DNA of 64,000 nt from CAZOWW01 sp964583765. GTDB taxonomy: Bacteria; Actinomycetota; Actinomycetes; Actinomycetales; Kineosporiaceae. The notes below the pieces were generated by a model. The model was not told the DNA's origin. It made no database searches and was given only the letters and a program-made list of their open reading frames with translations. Below are positions 17,593-25,674 of the stretch, one piece after another (position 1 is the first letter of the stretch; the number at the start of each line of letters is the position of its first letter). The position numbers and the translations under genes were made by a program. The stretch spans positions 56,896 through 120,895 of the forward strand of contig CAZOWW010000002.1 in the NCBI GenBank assembly GCA_964583765.1, given 5' to 3'.

Positions 17593-18456
17593 TCAGACGC
17601 GGTGCAGGATCCGATCGAGCATCTCGGCCGAGGAGTCCGGCGGCAGGCCGTCGACCGTCAGGCGGTCCATGGTCTGGGCGTAGCGCTCCACGTGCTCACG
17701 CTTGTCGAGGTACAGCGCGCTGCCGAGTTGCTCCACGTAGACGACCTCGGGGAGGTCCTCCTCGGGGAAGCGCAGGATGCTGAAGGCGCCGCCTTCGGCC
17801 GCATGTGCCCCGAACCGGAAGGGCATGATCTGGATGGTGACGTTGGGCTTGTTCATCATGTCGATGAGGTGCTGGATCTGCGCCTGCATCACCTTGCGGC
17901 CGCCCACGGGACGCCGCAACGTCGCCTCGTCCACCACCGCCCAGAACACGGGAGCGTCCGACCTGTCCAGCAACTGCTGGCGGGCCATCCGCAGGGCGAC
18001 CCGGCGCTCGACCTCACTCACGGACGCCGTGGGCTGGCCGGCGGCCACGATCGCCCGGGCGTAGTCCGCCGTCTGCAGCAGCCCCGGCACGAACTGGATC
18101 TCGTAGGTACGGATGAGCGAGGTGGCCTCCTCCAGACCCACGTAGGTCTGGAACCACCCGGCGAGCACGTCGTCGTAGTTGTGCCACCAGCCCGGGTTGT
18201 TCGCCTCCCGCGCCAGACCGAGGAGGGTGCGGCGCTGGTCGTCGTCGACGACTCCGTACAGGGTGAGGAGGTCCGCGATGTCGCGCTCCTTGAAGCTGAC
18301 GCGGCCCAGCTCCATCCTGCTGATCTTGGATTCGGACCCACGGATCCGGTAGCCCGCATCCTCACGGGAGATGCCCCGCGCCTCCCGGAGACGGCGGAGC
18401 TGCGCCCCCACGACGATGCGGCGAACCGTGGGGCCACCCACTACTGGCGTCGTCAC
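17593..18456 (-). CDS. WhiJ/Scr1-type XRE family transcriptional regulator
   Basis: A 287-residue regulator. An XRE helix-turn-helix is at about residues 13-70 (LRRLREARGISREDAGYRIRG... SKISRMELGR). It is followed by the long Scr1-type domain with IRTYEIQFVPGLLQTADYARA and a C-terminal part typical of this family (VVYVEQLGSALYLD, RLTVDGLPPDSSAEML). The GTG at 18456 is preceded by GGGAGGA. In Streptomyces, WhiJ-like proteins occur with a DUF397 protein and an RsbW-like ATPase and influence development; all three are present here. Two copies of the palindrome lie in its divergent promoter region, consistent with autoregulation. Confidence 0.9.
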   Translation of the reverse strand: MTTPVVGGPTVRRIVVGAQLRRLREARGISREDAGYRIRGSESKISRMELGRVSFKERDIADLLTLYGVVDDDQRRTLLGLAREANNPGWWHNYDDVLAGWFQTYVGLEEATSLIRTYEIQFVPGLLQTADYARAIVAAGQPTASVSEVERRVALRMARQQLLDRSDAPVFWAVVDEATLRRPVGGRKVMQAQIQHLIDMMNKPNVTIQIMPFRFGAHAAEGGAFSILRFPEEDLPEVVYVEQLGSALYLDKREHVERYAQTMDRLTVDGLPPDSSAEMLDRILHRV

Positions 18457-18551
18457 GTTTGTCCTCCCGCATCTGGCTTGGCACAGTCTGCCATCCCGCG
18501 GCCCCTCGGCGCGCCGGGGACTCCTCGAGATTCCCGCAGTTCGACTGCCTC

Positions 18552-18602
18552 TTGCACGTGCATCCGCACGTTCTGTCCAGTAGCATTGGCATGCACGTGC
18601 AT
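18552..18602. promoter_or_regulatory. two palindromic operators (TTGCACGTGCAT and ATGCACGTGCAT) in divergent promoter
   Basis: Copies at 18552-18563 and 18591-18602, 39 bases centre to centre. They lie between the WhiJ-like gene (minus) and the ATPase gene (plus). A looser inverted repeat, TTGCAC...GTGCAA, follows at 18616-18640. They share the core with the site at 17119-17130. The region is lower in GC than its surroundings. Confidence 0.65.
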
Positions 18603-18691
18603 CTGCCCGAAGCATTTGCACTTGGACAAGGAACGTGCAACGCCCCTCGGATCATCGCAGGGGCACGGGCCCGAACCGGGAGGGGGTTGCC

Positions 18692-19402
18692 GTGGATCGC
18701 GGAGAACGACCGCGCGTCGCACTGAGCGGAACATCACACGTACGCGTCTTCGACACCCACCCGCTCCCGTCGTCCACCCTCCCCTCCCGAGCGTCGTCCC
18801 TGAGGACGTCCGCGCGGAGGACCGCGATCGCGAGTGCGGTGGCACGGCTCCCCCAGGGCGACGACATGGCCTGCGACGCCCTGATCGAGACCCTGCTCGA
18901 GGACGGACGGGACTGTGTGACCCATGCGGCGACCTACGCGTTGCCGCCTGACTTCGCCGCTGTCCCCGCGGCCCGCGCCTTCGTGCGCGAGACGCTGAGC
19001 CGCTGGCGGGTCTCGGACCTCAGCGACGACGTCACCCTCGTGGCGACCGAACTCGTGGTGAACGCACTCCGGCACGGATGCCGACTGACCCTGCCCGACG
19101 TCCCGACATCACCGGTCCGAAACCTGCGTCCGGTCGGTTCGCCCGGCGTGGAGCTGCGCCTGGTGTCCAGCCGCAGCAGGTTGATCTGCGGGGTGAACGA
19201 TCCCAGTGACGACGTGCCCGAGTCCTCGCCCATGGAGCCTCTCTCCCGATCTGGTCGCGGTCTCCACCTCATCGAGTGCCTCAGCAGCCGCTGGGGCTGG
19301 ATCCCACGGGTGTCCCCGGGACATCAGGCGGGCAAGACGGTCTGGGCGCTCTTCGCGCTGGCGCACCCCTACCGGCCTGCTGCGCGACCTCGACTCGCCT
19401 GA
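18692..19402 (+). CDS. ATP-binding (HATPase_c_2, RsbW/SpoIIAB-like) regulatory protein
   Basis: A 236-residue protein with a GHKL ATPase fold in its C-terminal two thirds. The N box is VTLVATELVVNALRHG (about residues 112-127), the D-x-G-like loop is CGVNDPSDDVP, and the glycine box is SGRGLHLIE. Such proteins are anti-sigma factor kinases or their degenerate relatives. In WhiJ-type clusters they are the third conserved member. About 75 residues of basic, disordered-looking sequence precede the domain. The GTG at 18692 follows GGGAGGGGG and was preferred over an earlier in-frame ATG. It is divergent from the WhiJ-like gene, with shared palindromic operators. Confidence 0.85.
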   Translation: MDRGERPRVALSGTSHVRVFDTHPLPSSTLPSRASSLRTSARRTAIASAVARLPQGDDMACDALIETLLEDGRDCVTHAATYALPPDFAAVPAARAFVRETLSRWRVSDLSDDVTLVATELVVNALRHGCRLTLPDVPTSPVRNLRPVGSPGVELRLVSSRSRLICGVNDPSDDVPESSPMEPLSRSGRGLHLIECLSSRWGWIPRVSPGHQAGKTVWALFALAHPYRPAARPRLA

Positions 19403-19530
19403 CTCCCGCGAACTCGGCGGGCGTGGATTCCTCATTCCCCCACGGCAGCCGACCGACTAGTAGGGCAGAGGCGGGACCGACGTACCGCCGGATGTCAAGA
19501 GCCGACTTCGTGGTCAGGAAGGAGCCCATC

Positions 19531-19773
19531 ATGCGACTCGGTCGACGGATACGTCCCGAAAGAGCAGTGCTCGAGGCCCTGGCCACTGTGGGCGAGGTCG
19601 GGATGTCCAGCGTGTCCCTCGCGGTCACCACGGATCTCCCCGAAGGAAGACTCCAGGCCGCCCTCGACCACCTCCTGGTCGTCGGCCTCGTCCACCGTCG
19701 CGCGGTGGGCCGGGACGCCGCCCCGCCGCGGGCCTGCGCGTACTACTGTCTCGCCGCGCGCGGCCGCCACTGA
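19531..19773 (+). CDS. small winged-helix-like protein
   Basis: An 80-residue basic protein. The start ATG follows AAGGAG at a good distance. Residues of about 8-60 (RAVLEALATVGEVGMSSVSLAVTTDLPEGRLQAALDHLLVVGLVHRR) have the helix-turn-helix-wing rhythm of small winged-helix DNA-binding proteins, with a typical GLVHRR wing strand. I cannot assign a family. It lies 128 bases after the ATPase gene and could be a fourth, accessory member of the WhiJ-like cluster. Confidence 0.6.
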   Translation: MRLGRRIRPERAVLEALATVGEVGMSSVSLAVTTDLPEGRLQAALDHLLVVGLVHRRAVGRDAAPPRACAYYCLAARGRH

Positions 19774-19820
19774 CCCGCCGCGGCGCTCCCGCGGCACCTC
19801 GTCCCCCAGCTCTCTCCCGC

Positions 19821-19850
19821 AACCGGGCGTGCTCTCTTGCACGCCCGGTT
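19821..19850. terminator. bidirectional hairpin terminator
   Basis: AACCGGGCGTG and CACGCCCGGTT form a perfect 11-bp stem around CTCTCTTG. An outer CCCGC/GCGGG extension is possible. It lies between the convergent small winged-helix gene (ends 19773) and the methyltransferase gene (ends 19867). Confidence 0.8.
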
Positions 19851-19866
19851 CTTGCGGGAACCGCGG

Positions 19867-20706
19867 TCAGACCACGCGGCCCACGCCGGCGAGGACCCGA
19901 CCGAACGGTTCCTCCTCGTCGGCACGCCACTTCGGTGTGTTGACCACCCCGGGCTCAAGGATCTCCAGACCCTCGAAGAGCCGCTCGATCTGCGCCCGCG
20001 TCCGCAGGTACAGCGGCGACGACGCCCGCTCGTAGGCGGCGTCCCCCAGCTTGAGATCCTCCTCGGTCATGCCCTCGGTGGACATGAGCGACATCACGAC
20101 GAAGCTCCCGGGCGCCAGTTCGGACCGGAACCGGGCGACGATCTCAGGGGCGCGCTCCGGGCGGACGAAGTGCAGTACCGCCGCGAAGAGCAGGGCCACC
20201 GGCTGCGAGAAGTCGACCGCACGACGCAGCGCGGGCGCGTTCAGGATCTCCTCGGGATCACGGACGTCGCCCTCCAGCGTGATCACCCCGGGCATCACCG
20301 AACGCCGTGCCCGGGTGTGCGCGATCACGATCGGATCGTTGTCGACGTAGACGACCGTCGCGTCCGGCTGCACCGCACGCACGACCTCGTGAACGCTGGG
20401 CGAGGTCGGGATCCCGGACCCCAGGTCGAGGAACTGCCGGACTCCGCTCTCGGCGATGACCTTGACCGCCCGCAACAGGAACCCTCGGTTGGCCAGCGCG
20501 ACCGGGCGCACCGGATACACCGTCGTGATGTGGTCGAGCGCCTCGCGGTCCACCGCGAAGTTGTCCTTGCCCCCCAGCGCGTAGTCGTACATGCGCGCAG
20601 TGCTCGGCTTGGACGGGTCGATACCCGGCGGCACCCATCCGGTGTCGTCGTCCGACCAGTTCCAGTCGAAGTCCGGCGTGTCGTCACCGGGAATCGAATC
20701 GGGCAC
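19867..20706 (-). CDS. SAM-dependent methyltransferase, actinobacterial PF04672 family
   Basis: A 279-residue protein that matches the actinobacterial methyltransferase family once called DUF574. It opens with a long acidic leader and the family signature STARMYDYALGGKDNFAVDRE. The SAM-binding motif I is FLDLGSGIPTSPSVHEV, and the acidic strand-2 residue lies in VVYVDNDPIV. LLFAAVLHFV and GSFVVMSLMS follow in the expected order. The substrate of the family is unknown. It starts with GTG at 20706, and a good promoter lies about 60 bases upstream. Members are common beside WhiJ-type genes. Confidence 0.9.
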   Translation of the reverse strand: MPDSIPGDDTPDFDWNWSDDDTGWVPPGIDPSKPSTARMYDYALGGKDNFAVDREALDHITTVYPVRPVALANRGFLLRAVKVIAESGVRQFLDLGSGIPTSPSVHEVVRAVQPDATVVYVDNDPIVIAHTRARRSVMPGVITLEGDVRDPEEILNAPALRRAVDFSQPVALLFAAVLHFVRPERAPEIVARFRSELAPGSFVVMSLMSTEGMTEEDLKLGDAAYERASSPLYLRTRAQIERLFEGLEILEPGVVNTPKWRADEEEPFGRVLAGVGRVV

Positions 20707-20761
20707 AGCGGTCCACCACCCCTGCCACAGGACCTTTCCGGGTGTGTCCGGACATCCTGGC

Positions 20762-20789
20762 AGCCTAGCCGCAGTACCCCACCGGTCAA
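20762..20789 (-). promoter_or_regulatory. sigma-70-type promoter of the methyltransferase gene
   Basis: On the minus strand TTGACC (20789-20784) and TAGGCT (20767-20762) are separated by 16 bases. The predicted transcript starts near 20755, giving a leader of about 50 bases. Confidence 0.6.
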
Positions 20790-21632
20790 GGCCACTTCGT
20801 CTGCTTCTGCGTCACGGAGGGGCCGCGCTCCAGTCACGGAGCGGGGTCGGCCCGGGTCCCACACCGGTCAGAGCGCGCGCCTCGTCGTCTGACCGGGGGC
20901 CGTTGGGCCGGAAGTGATCTCGCGGACCGGTGATGGGCGTCCCCGGCGGGCGGCTCTCCGGACGAAGGGGCATACCTCCCAGGACGACCTGGGCCCCGGC
21001 GGTGCGGGCGGACGACGCCGTGTCGACACGGTGTTGCAATCCCGTCGCTGCGGGAACACCGGAAGGCCTGATCGAGATCGTCGCCTTCAGCTACAGTTCA
21101 ACTGCGGCAAGTTATCGCCGTGGTGAATCGTCCCGCCGAAAGGCGACGTCCCACCCGATGCTTTGACATCAAGAGAGCCGACCTCCCCGCGACCGTGTCC
21201 GTCGCCGGGTCCGGCGTCACCCGTGCGGGGAGCGATGGACATGACGGGAGGCGCCTGTCGATGACCGGGGGCCCATGCCGGTGCTCTTCACCGGTGCAGC
21301 CCTCGACGTCCCGAGCGGGAACGACCCAGGCAGCGGCATGCCCCGCCCATCCCTGAGATGCCCGCGACGGCACGACCCGCAACTGCGGGGCGACACCGTC
21401 GCGGGCATCGTCGGTCACCTGTTCCGTCAGGGGACGGCACACGGCTCCGAGCCATGGACAACCGCGAACCTGGTCGGGCGACATCCGGGCCACTGGTGCC
21501 GACGTTCCCAGGATTTGAAGTTGTCCAGAGCCGAGGGCGTCATGCCGAGGCACGACGCCCTCGAAGCCTTGCCCCGCCCATGGCGGTCAGCGTGGATCCG
21601 GTGACGCGACCGACCCGGTCAGACCGGTCCGG
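20790..21632. other. long intergenic region downstream of bldC
   Basis: About 840 bases with no gene I can support. Short open frames exist on both strands but lack ribosome binding sites and the third-position GC pattern of real genes here. The region separates the bldC transcript end from the methyltransferase promoter. I see no tRNA, no rRNA and no clear terminator hairpin; an unrecognised small RNA cannot be excluded. Confidence 0.45.
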
Positions 21633-21845
21633 TCAGGAGTCCGCGTCCCCCCGCTGCTGAGGGATGCCAGCCAGGAGAGCGCGAACCTCGGACTCTCGGT
21701 AGCGACGATGGCCGCCGAGGGTCCGGATCGAGGAGAGCTTGCCGGCTTTGGCCCACCGGGTGACCGTCTTGGGGTCGACTCGGAAGAGCGCGGCAACCTC
21801 GGCCGGGGTCAACAGGGGCTCGGCGTCAGGCGATCGCGTGGTCAT
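21633..21845 (-). CDS. bldC: developmental regulator BldC (MerR-type DNA-binding protein)
   Basis: A 70-residue protein almost identical in pattern to Streptomyces BldC: LLTPAEVAALFRVDPKTVTRWAKAGKL then RTLGGHRRYRESEVRALLAG. It has a single MerR-like winged-helix domain without an effector domain. BldC binds DNA cooperatively at direct repeats and delays sporulation in Streptomyces. The ATG at 21845 is preceded by GGAGG. Its place near DUF3073 and purM matches the arrangement in other actinobacteria, which supports a vertically inherited locus. It is flanked by long non-coding regions on both sides. Confidence 0.96.
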   Translation of the reverse strand: MTTRSPDAEPLLTPAEVAALFRVDPKTVTRWAKAGKLSSIRTLGGHRRYRESEVRALLAGIPQQRGDADS

Positions 21846-22166
21846 CTCATCCTCCAGGACGGCGGGGCTGATGCCCCGTCTGTCCACATCGTGCCCTGTC
21901 CGGGTTGCTCCAGGGAACAATACCGGCGCCTTATCCCCCTTCCGGAGGATGCCGGACCCAGTAGGAGCACCTTCCGTCACGGACGATTAGCTCAGTGGTT
22001 ACGAATGATGGTCCCAGGGCTGTCAGCCGGCCTCACCTGTCCAGCCTTCTCCCCAGGTGAGGGTGCGTTTCTGACCGACGTCCTGACAACCGGTGACTTG
22101 GTCACACTCGCATGAGTAACGTCGCAGAGGCGTCGGACACGCCGCAAGCGCCACACACCGGACCGA
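21846..22166. other. bldC upstream region
   Basis: No gene is visible. The stretch contains a GTGAC-TTG-GTCAC palindrome at 22093-22105 and a lower-GC patch near 21985-22010. Regulatory sequence for bldC is likely here. A tRNA-like beginning, GATTAGCTCAGTGGTTA, at 21983 does not continue into a tRNA fold. Confidence 0.45.
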
Positions 22167-22982
22167 TTACGAGGCTCGGGACACCGCCTGGAGCCGATCG
22201 GCCCGGCGTCGGATGCGCTGGTACGCCGCGGCCACCCCGGTCGTGTCGCCCTCGAGGAGGCACTCCACGCCCAGGCGTACGTCGTCGACCGCCTGTTCCG
22301 CCTCACCGGGCAACAATGACAGGACCGACCTGACGTCGATTTCCAACCACGAGCGGCTATCGAAGTCCTGCAACCAATGCGCCATCTCCTCGATCTCACC
22401 CACGATGTCCACATCTCCGACCAGCCCGCGCAGCGCCCGCAGGACCCGATGGATCCGCGTCAGGGCGTGCTCGGCGAGAAGTCTGTGACGGCCGGGGACG
22501 GACCGATCCGGCGCCGCGTCGTCCTGGTCCTGGGCGCCGACCGCCACCAACCAGGCGGTGGGGACCTGCCATCCCGCCACAAGAGTGCGGAGTCGCAGGT
22601 CGTGCCCGGGTGACGTGGTCTGTACGACCTTGTCGAGATCGGCCGTGGCGGCGGTCGCGAGGACCGGTGGGAGCGTCGGGAAGGCCGCCCGCCCGGCCGC
22701 CGCACACCGCAGCGGCAACTGAGGTGGGCAGACGAACACCTGGTCGTCGATCCGGAGCACCCGCGGATGCGGAAGATCCGTCCGGGGAATGTTCACCGTC
22801 GGGCCCCGGATCACCCGCAGCCAGGACTCGGCCCGCTCCAGTTCGTCGATTGCGTCGGGATCGGCGACAGTTTCGAGGTGAGCCGTCCAGCGACGGCGTT
22901 CCGATTCCGGGAATGCCGAGAGCGGCTCGTAGACGCGCAGCGAAGCGACCGGCGGGCCGGCGGGGGTCGGGTGCGCGTGCAT
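22167..22982 (-). CDS. conserved actinobacterial protein of unknown function upstream of bldC
   Basis: A 271-residue soluble protein. I do not know its function. It begins, after a short variable leader, with SLRVYEPLSAFPESERRRW, and later has RVLRIDDQVFVCPPQLPLRC. From memory, proteins of this pattern are encoded beside bldC in other actinobacteria. The middle is hydrophobic (ATADLDKVVQTT... VPTAWLVAVG). The C-terminal third is helical and acidic (DVDIVGEIEEMAHWLQDFD). The start is uncertain: the ATG at 22982 has no convincing ribosome binding site, and in-frame alternatives exist on both sides. No signal peptide. Confidence 0.65.
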   Translation of the reverse strand: MHAHPTPAGPPVASLRVYEPLSAFPESERRRWTAHLETVADPDAIDELERAESWLRVIRGPTVNIPRTDLPHPRVLRIDDQVFVCPPQLPLRCAAAGRAAFPTLPPVLATAATADLDKVVQTTSPGHDLRLRTLVAGWQVPTAWLVAVGAQDQDDAAPDRSVPGRHRLLAEHALTRIHRVLRALRGLVGDVDIVGEIEEMAHWLQDFDSRSWLEIDVRSVLSLLPGEAEQAVDDVRLGVECLLEGDTTGVAAAYQRIRRRADRLQAVSRAS

Positions 22983-23892
22983 CCATTCATCGTCACATCC
23001 TGCCCCCCGCGCGTCGCCCCCGGGCCCTCGCCCGAGCGGCCCCGGGTGACCCGGGCTCATTGCCCGGGCGCCGCCGGAGGACGTCGCCGCCATTCACCCG
23101 TTCGGCCGTATGCCCGTCACACTCAGCTACTGATCAATGCATCGGATTGGGCCGTCCGGGGTAACCCGACCGGGTGAGCGCAACGCTCCCCGTGATCAGG
23201 TGTCGGGCTGAATCCGGATTGGCCGCTCCCGGAACAGGCGCTCGACCGTCCGGGATGCCCTACCGGTATCGGTTCCCGAGGGCTGTCGCACCGCCCGGGA
23301 GCCCGTCGGGCGCCCGACGGGCTCCCCGGTGTCCCGGTGATGTTCGTCCTACCCGGTGTCGCGCGTCCCGTCGCCTCGCACACTCTCCCCCGGCGACGGT
23401 TCACACCCTCCCACCGCGTGGGTCGTCGGTCCGGGCGGCTCAAGGGCCATCGGTCCGGGGTGACCGTCCTGGGTGCGCGGCAGGGGCATCCGGTCGCGGC
23501 TGCCGTCGTCGGTGGGCGGCGACCGCCATCGGCACACAGCTTCGGTCGTCGGTCGGCGGCGACCGCCATCCGGCCGCGCGGGCGTCCGACAGTTGAAGGC
23601 CGCCCAGCGGCGACCTGAAGGCCGAATGGACGGATGGCCATGAACGAGGGCCTCCGGACCCGGCGAGGCCCTCCAGGCCGCGGACACGGCCGCCCAGAAC
23701 CGCGTGCGGCCGGAGGTGCGGCGCTCCGGGCCCACGCCGAGGGCCATCCCCCGGAAGCGTGACCGAATGCCGGGTCGGGATGCCGCGAGACGCCCGGACC
23801 ATGTACCGTTGCGGACTACGAGAGACGGATGACCATTCCGGGGCCCCGCCACGGGCGCCTGCCCCGGTTCTACGTATGAGGGGGTCGACGCC
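22983..23892. other. long intergenic region between bldC-adjacent gene and DUF3073 gene
   Basis: About 910 bases with no gene I trust. It contains a repeat pair of about 27 bases, (c/g)GTCGTCGG-t/c-GGCGGCGACCGCCATC, at about 23504-23530 and 23544-23570, and other GC-rich low-complexity sequence. A minus-strand open frame over 23349-23894 is spurious in composition. The last 100 bases must contain the DUF3073 promoter. Confidence 0.45.
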
Positions 23893-24111
23893 ATGGGGCG
23901 CGGCCGTCAGAAGGCCAAGCAGACGAAGGTGGCCCGACAGCTGAAGTACTTCAGCCCGGACACCGACTACGACGCCCTCCAACGGGAACTCTCCAAATCC
24001 CCCGGGGTACCCGACGAGCCCGTCGAGACCCCTGACGAGGAAGAGGAGTCCGAGGAGTCCGAGGACTACTCGGACGAGTACGCGGACTGGTCTTCCGAGC
24101 CCAAGCGCTGA
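23893..24111 (+). CDS. DUF3073 family protein
   Basis: A 72-residue protein. The conserved N-terminal half is MGRGRQKAKQTKVARQLKYF followed by SPDTDYDALQRELS, the DUF3073 signature. The C-terminal half is a run of Asp/Glu/Ser residues and probably disordered. Charge is strongly split, basic then acidic. The ATG follows GAGGGGG. The family is actinobacterial, of unknown function, and is usually encoded between bldC and purM, as here. It is the only plus-strand gene in this stretch, convergent with purM. Confidence 0.93.
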   Translation: MGRGRQKAKQTKVARQLKYFSPDTDYDALQRELSKSPGVPDEPVETPDEEEESEESEDYSDEYADWSSEPKR

Positions 24112-24133
24112 GCTGACGCCCGCGGAGAGCGGG

Positions 24134-24160
24134 CCCGGCGAGTGGGATCCACTCGCCGGG
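24134..24160 (+). terminator. hairpin terminator of DUF3073 gene
   Basis: CCCGGCGAGTGG, a GAT loop, then CCACTCGCCGGG: a perfect 12-bp stem starting 23 bases after the stop codon. Confidence 0.82.
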
Positions 24161-24283
24161 TGAGCTGTGTCCGGGGCCAGTCATCCTCACCGTCGCCGGG
24201 AGATCTCTGTCCGCCGCCCGGTACCCGCTCTCGGGTCAGGCACCGGCGCGGACCGGGTCAAGCACCCTCGGGGGCCGAAGCCG

Positions 24284-24318
24284 GTCACGACCGCACGGTC
24301 CCGGCGGCCGGCCGTGAC
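24284..24318 (-). terminator. possible terminator of purM
   Basis: GTCACG-A-CCG and CGG-C-CGTGAC pair around a GC-rich loop about 115 bases past the purM stop codon. One internal mismatch; weaker than the other hairpins in this window. Confidence 0.35.
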
Positions 24319-24432
24319 GAACGAGCGGGATCCGTGCCGAGGACGGGCCGGCGAGGCCGATGCGCGGACGTGACCTGCGGCCCCGGCCGGCAGGTGCCGT
24401 CGGGGACCGCGTAACGGTAGCGGGTCAGCGGA

Positions 24433-25536
24433 TCAGCGCGGGTGTACTCCCACCACGTGGACAGCGCCGCCCTTGACGCCCTTGGCGCCCAGGGTCGTGC
24501 TGGCCCCGGCGGGTGGCGTCCCGCCCCGCTCCACCCGGCCCACGCGCCAGCTGGACACTCCTGCCGCGGCAAGGAGTTGCTCCGCACGCTCGGCGGCCTC
24601 GGGAGCGAGCACGACGACCATGCCGACGCCCAGGTTCAGGGTGCGCTCCAGATCGTCCACCGGCACCTGACCCACCTGCCGCACCAGCTCGAACACCGCC
24701 GGCGGCGTCCAGGTGGACCGCTCGATCACGGCCGCCATCTCGGGGGGCACCACGCGCGCCAGGTTGGCGGCCAGACCGCCACCGGTCACGTGCGAGACGG
24801 CGTGCAGCCCGGTTCCGAGGGCGGCGGCGAGTTCCACCACGGGCTGGGCGTAGATACGCGTAGGGGTGAGCAGTTCCTCGCCCAGGGTCCGGCCGAGTTC
24901 GTCCACGTGCCGGTCGTAGGACCACTCCGGCCCCTCGAACACCTTGCGGACCAGCGAGTACCCGTTGGAGTGCAGGCCCGAGGCGGCCAGGGCCAGCACC
25001 ACGTCCCCCACCTCCACCCGGTGCGGGCCCAGGAGCTGGTCCGCCTCCACGGCCCCCACCGCGGCACCGGCCAGGTCGTACTCGTCCGGGCCGAGCAGGC
25101 CGGGGTGCTCGGCGGTCTCGCCCCCGGTCAGGGCACAGCCCGCCTCGACACAGGCGTCCGCGATCCCGGTCACGATCTGCGCGATGCGCTCGGGCACCAC
25201 CCGACCGCAGGCGATGTAGTCGGTCATGAACAGGGGCCGCGCCCCGCAGACGACGATGTCGTCGACGACCATGGCCACGAGGTCGAACCCGATGGTGTCG
25301 TGGCGGTCGAGGGCCTGCGCGATCGCCACCTTGGTGCCCACCCCGTCCGTGGACGTCGCGAGCAGCGGCCGGCGGAAGTCCCGCAGCGAGGAGACGTCGA
25401 ACAGCCCCGCGAACCCGCCGATGCCGCCCACCACCTCCCGGGTGAACGTGCGCGCGACTGCGCTCTTCATCAACGCGACGGCGCGGTCACCCGCCTCGAC
25501 ATCGACCCCGGCAGCGGCATAGGTGATCGGCTCCAC
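24433..25536 (-). CDS. purM: phosphoribosylformylglycinamidine cyclo-ligase (AIR synthetase)
   Basis: A 367-residue cytoplasmic enzyme of purine synthesis. It closes FGAM to aminoimidazole ribotide using ATP. The family signatures are in order: ITYAAAGVDVEAGDRAV at the start, LLATSTDGVGTKV near residue 60, FDLVAMVVDDIVVCGA, ALTGGETAEHPG, LALAASGLHSNGYSLVRKV, and HVTGGGLAANLARV. The length is usual. The GTG start at 25536 is eight bases after a TAGGCT hexamer, so it is probably read from a leaderless transcript even though purF lies just upstream. A C-terminal extension ends GAVHVVGVHPR. Confidence 0.96.
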   Translation of the reverse strand: MEPITYAAAGVDVEAGDRAVALMKSAVARTFTREVVGGIGGFAGLFDVSSLRDFRRPLLATSTDGVGTKVAIAQALDRHDTIGFDLVAMVVDDIVVCGARPLFMTDYIACGRVVPERIAQIVTGIADACVEAGCALTGGETAEHPGLLGPDEYDLAGAAVGAVEADQLLGPHRVEVGDVVLALAASGLHSNGYSLVRKVFEGPEWSYDRHVDELGRTLGEELLTPTRIYAQPVVELAAALGTGLHAVSHVTGGGLAANLARVVPPEMAAVIERSTWTPPAVFELVRQVGQVPVDDLERTLNLGVGMVVVLAPEAAERAEQLLAAAGVSSWRVGRVERGGTPPAGASTTLGAKGVKGGAVHVVGVHPR

Positions 25537-25544
25537 GAGCCCCG

Positions 25545-25550
25545 AGCCTA
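25545..25550 (-). promoter_or_regulatory. -10 element TAGGCT, leaderless start of purM
   Basis: TAGGCT, eight bases, then the purM GTG. It lies in the 138-base purF-purM gap and gives purM its own promoter. No Shine-Dalgarno sequence is present. Confidence 0.5.
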
Positions 25551-25674
25551 CGACCTCCCGCCCGGCGGATCGGCGCGGGGCGAGCGCACGACCGCAATGG
25601 GAGGGTTCGGGAGCACCCCGGTCCGGTGAGCGGGCCCGCTGGTCCGACGCGGGTCCAGGAGGGGCGGGCGAGGG

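Noticed and set aside
21163..21191. TTGACA hexamer as a promoter
   Set aside because: No TAnnnT hexamer lies 15-19 bases downstream and no gene follows on that strand.
21983..22060. tRNA-like beginning GATTAGCTCAGTGGTTA
   Set aside because: The D-stem cannot close, no anticodon arm follows, and no GGTTCGAATCC-type T-arm is found at the right distance. Probably chance.
23349..23894. 181-residue minus-strand open frame upstream of DUF3073
   Set aside because: Composition is Arg/Pro/Gly-rich without hydrophobic periodicity, it contains the non-coding repeat pair, and it lacks a ribosome binding site.
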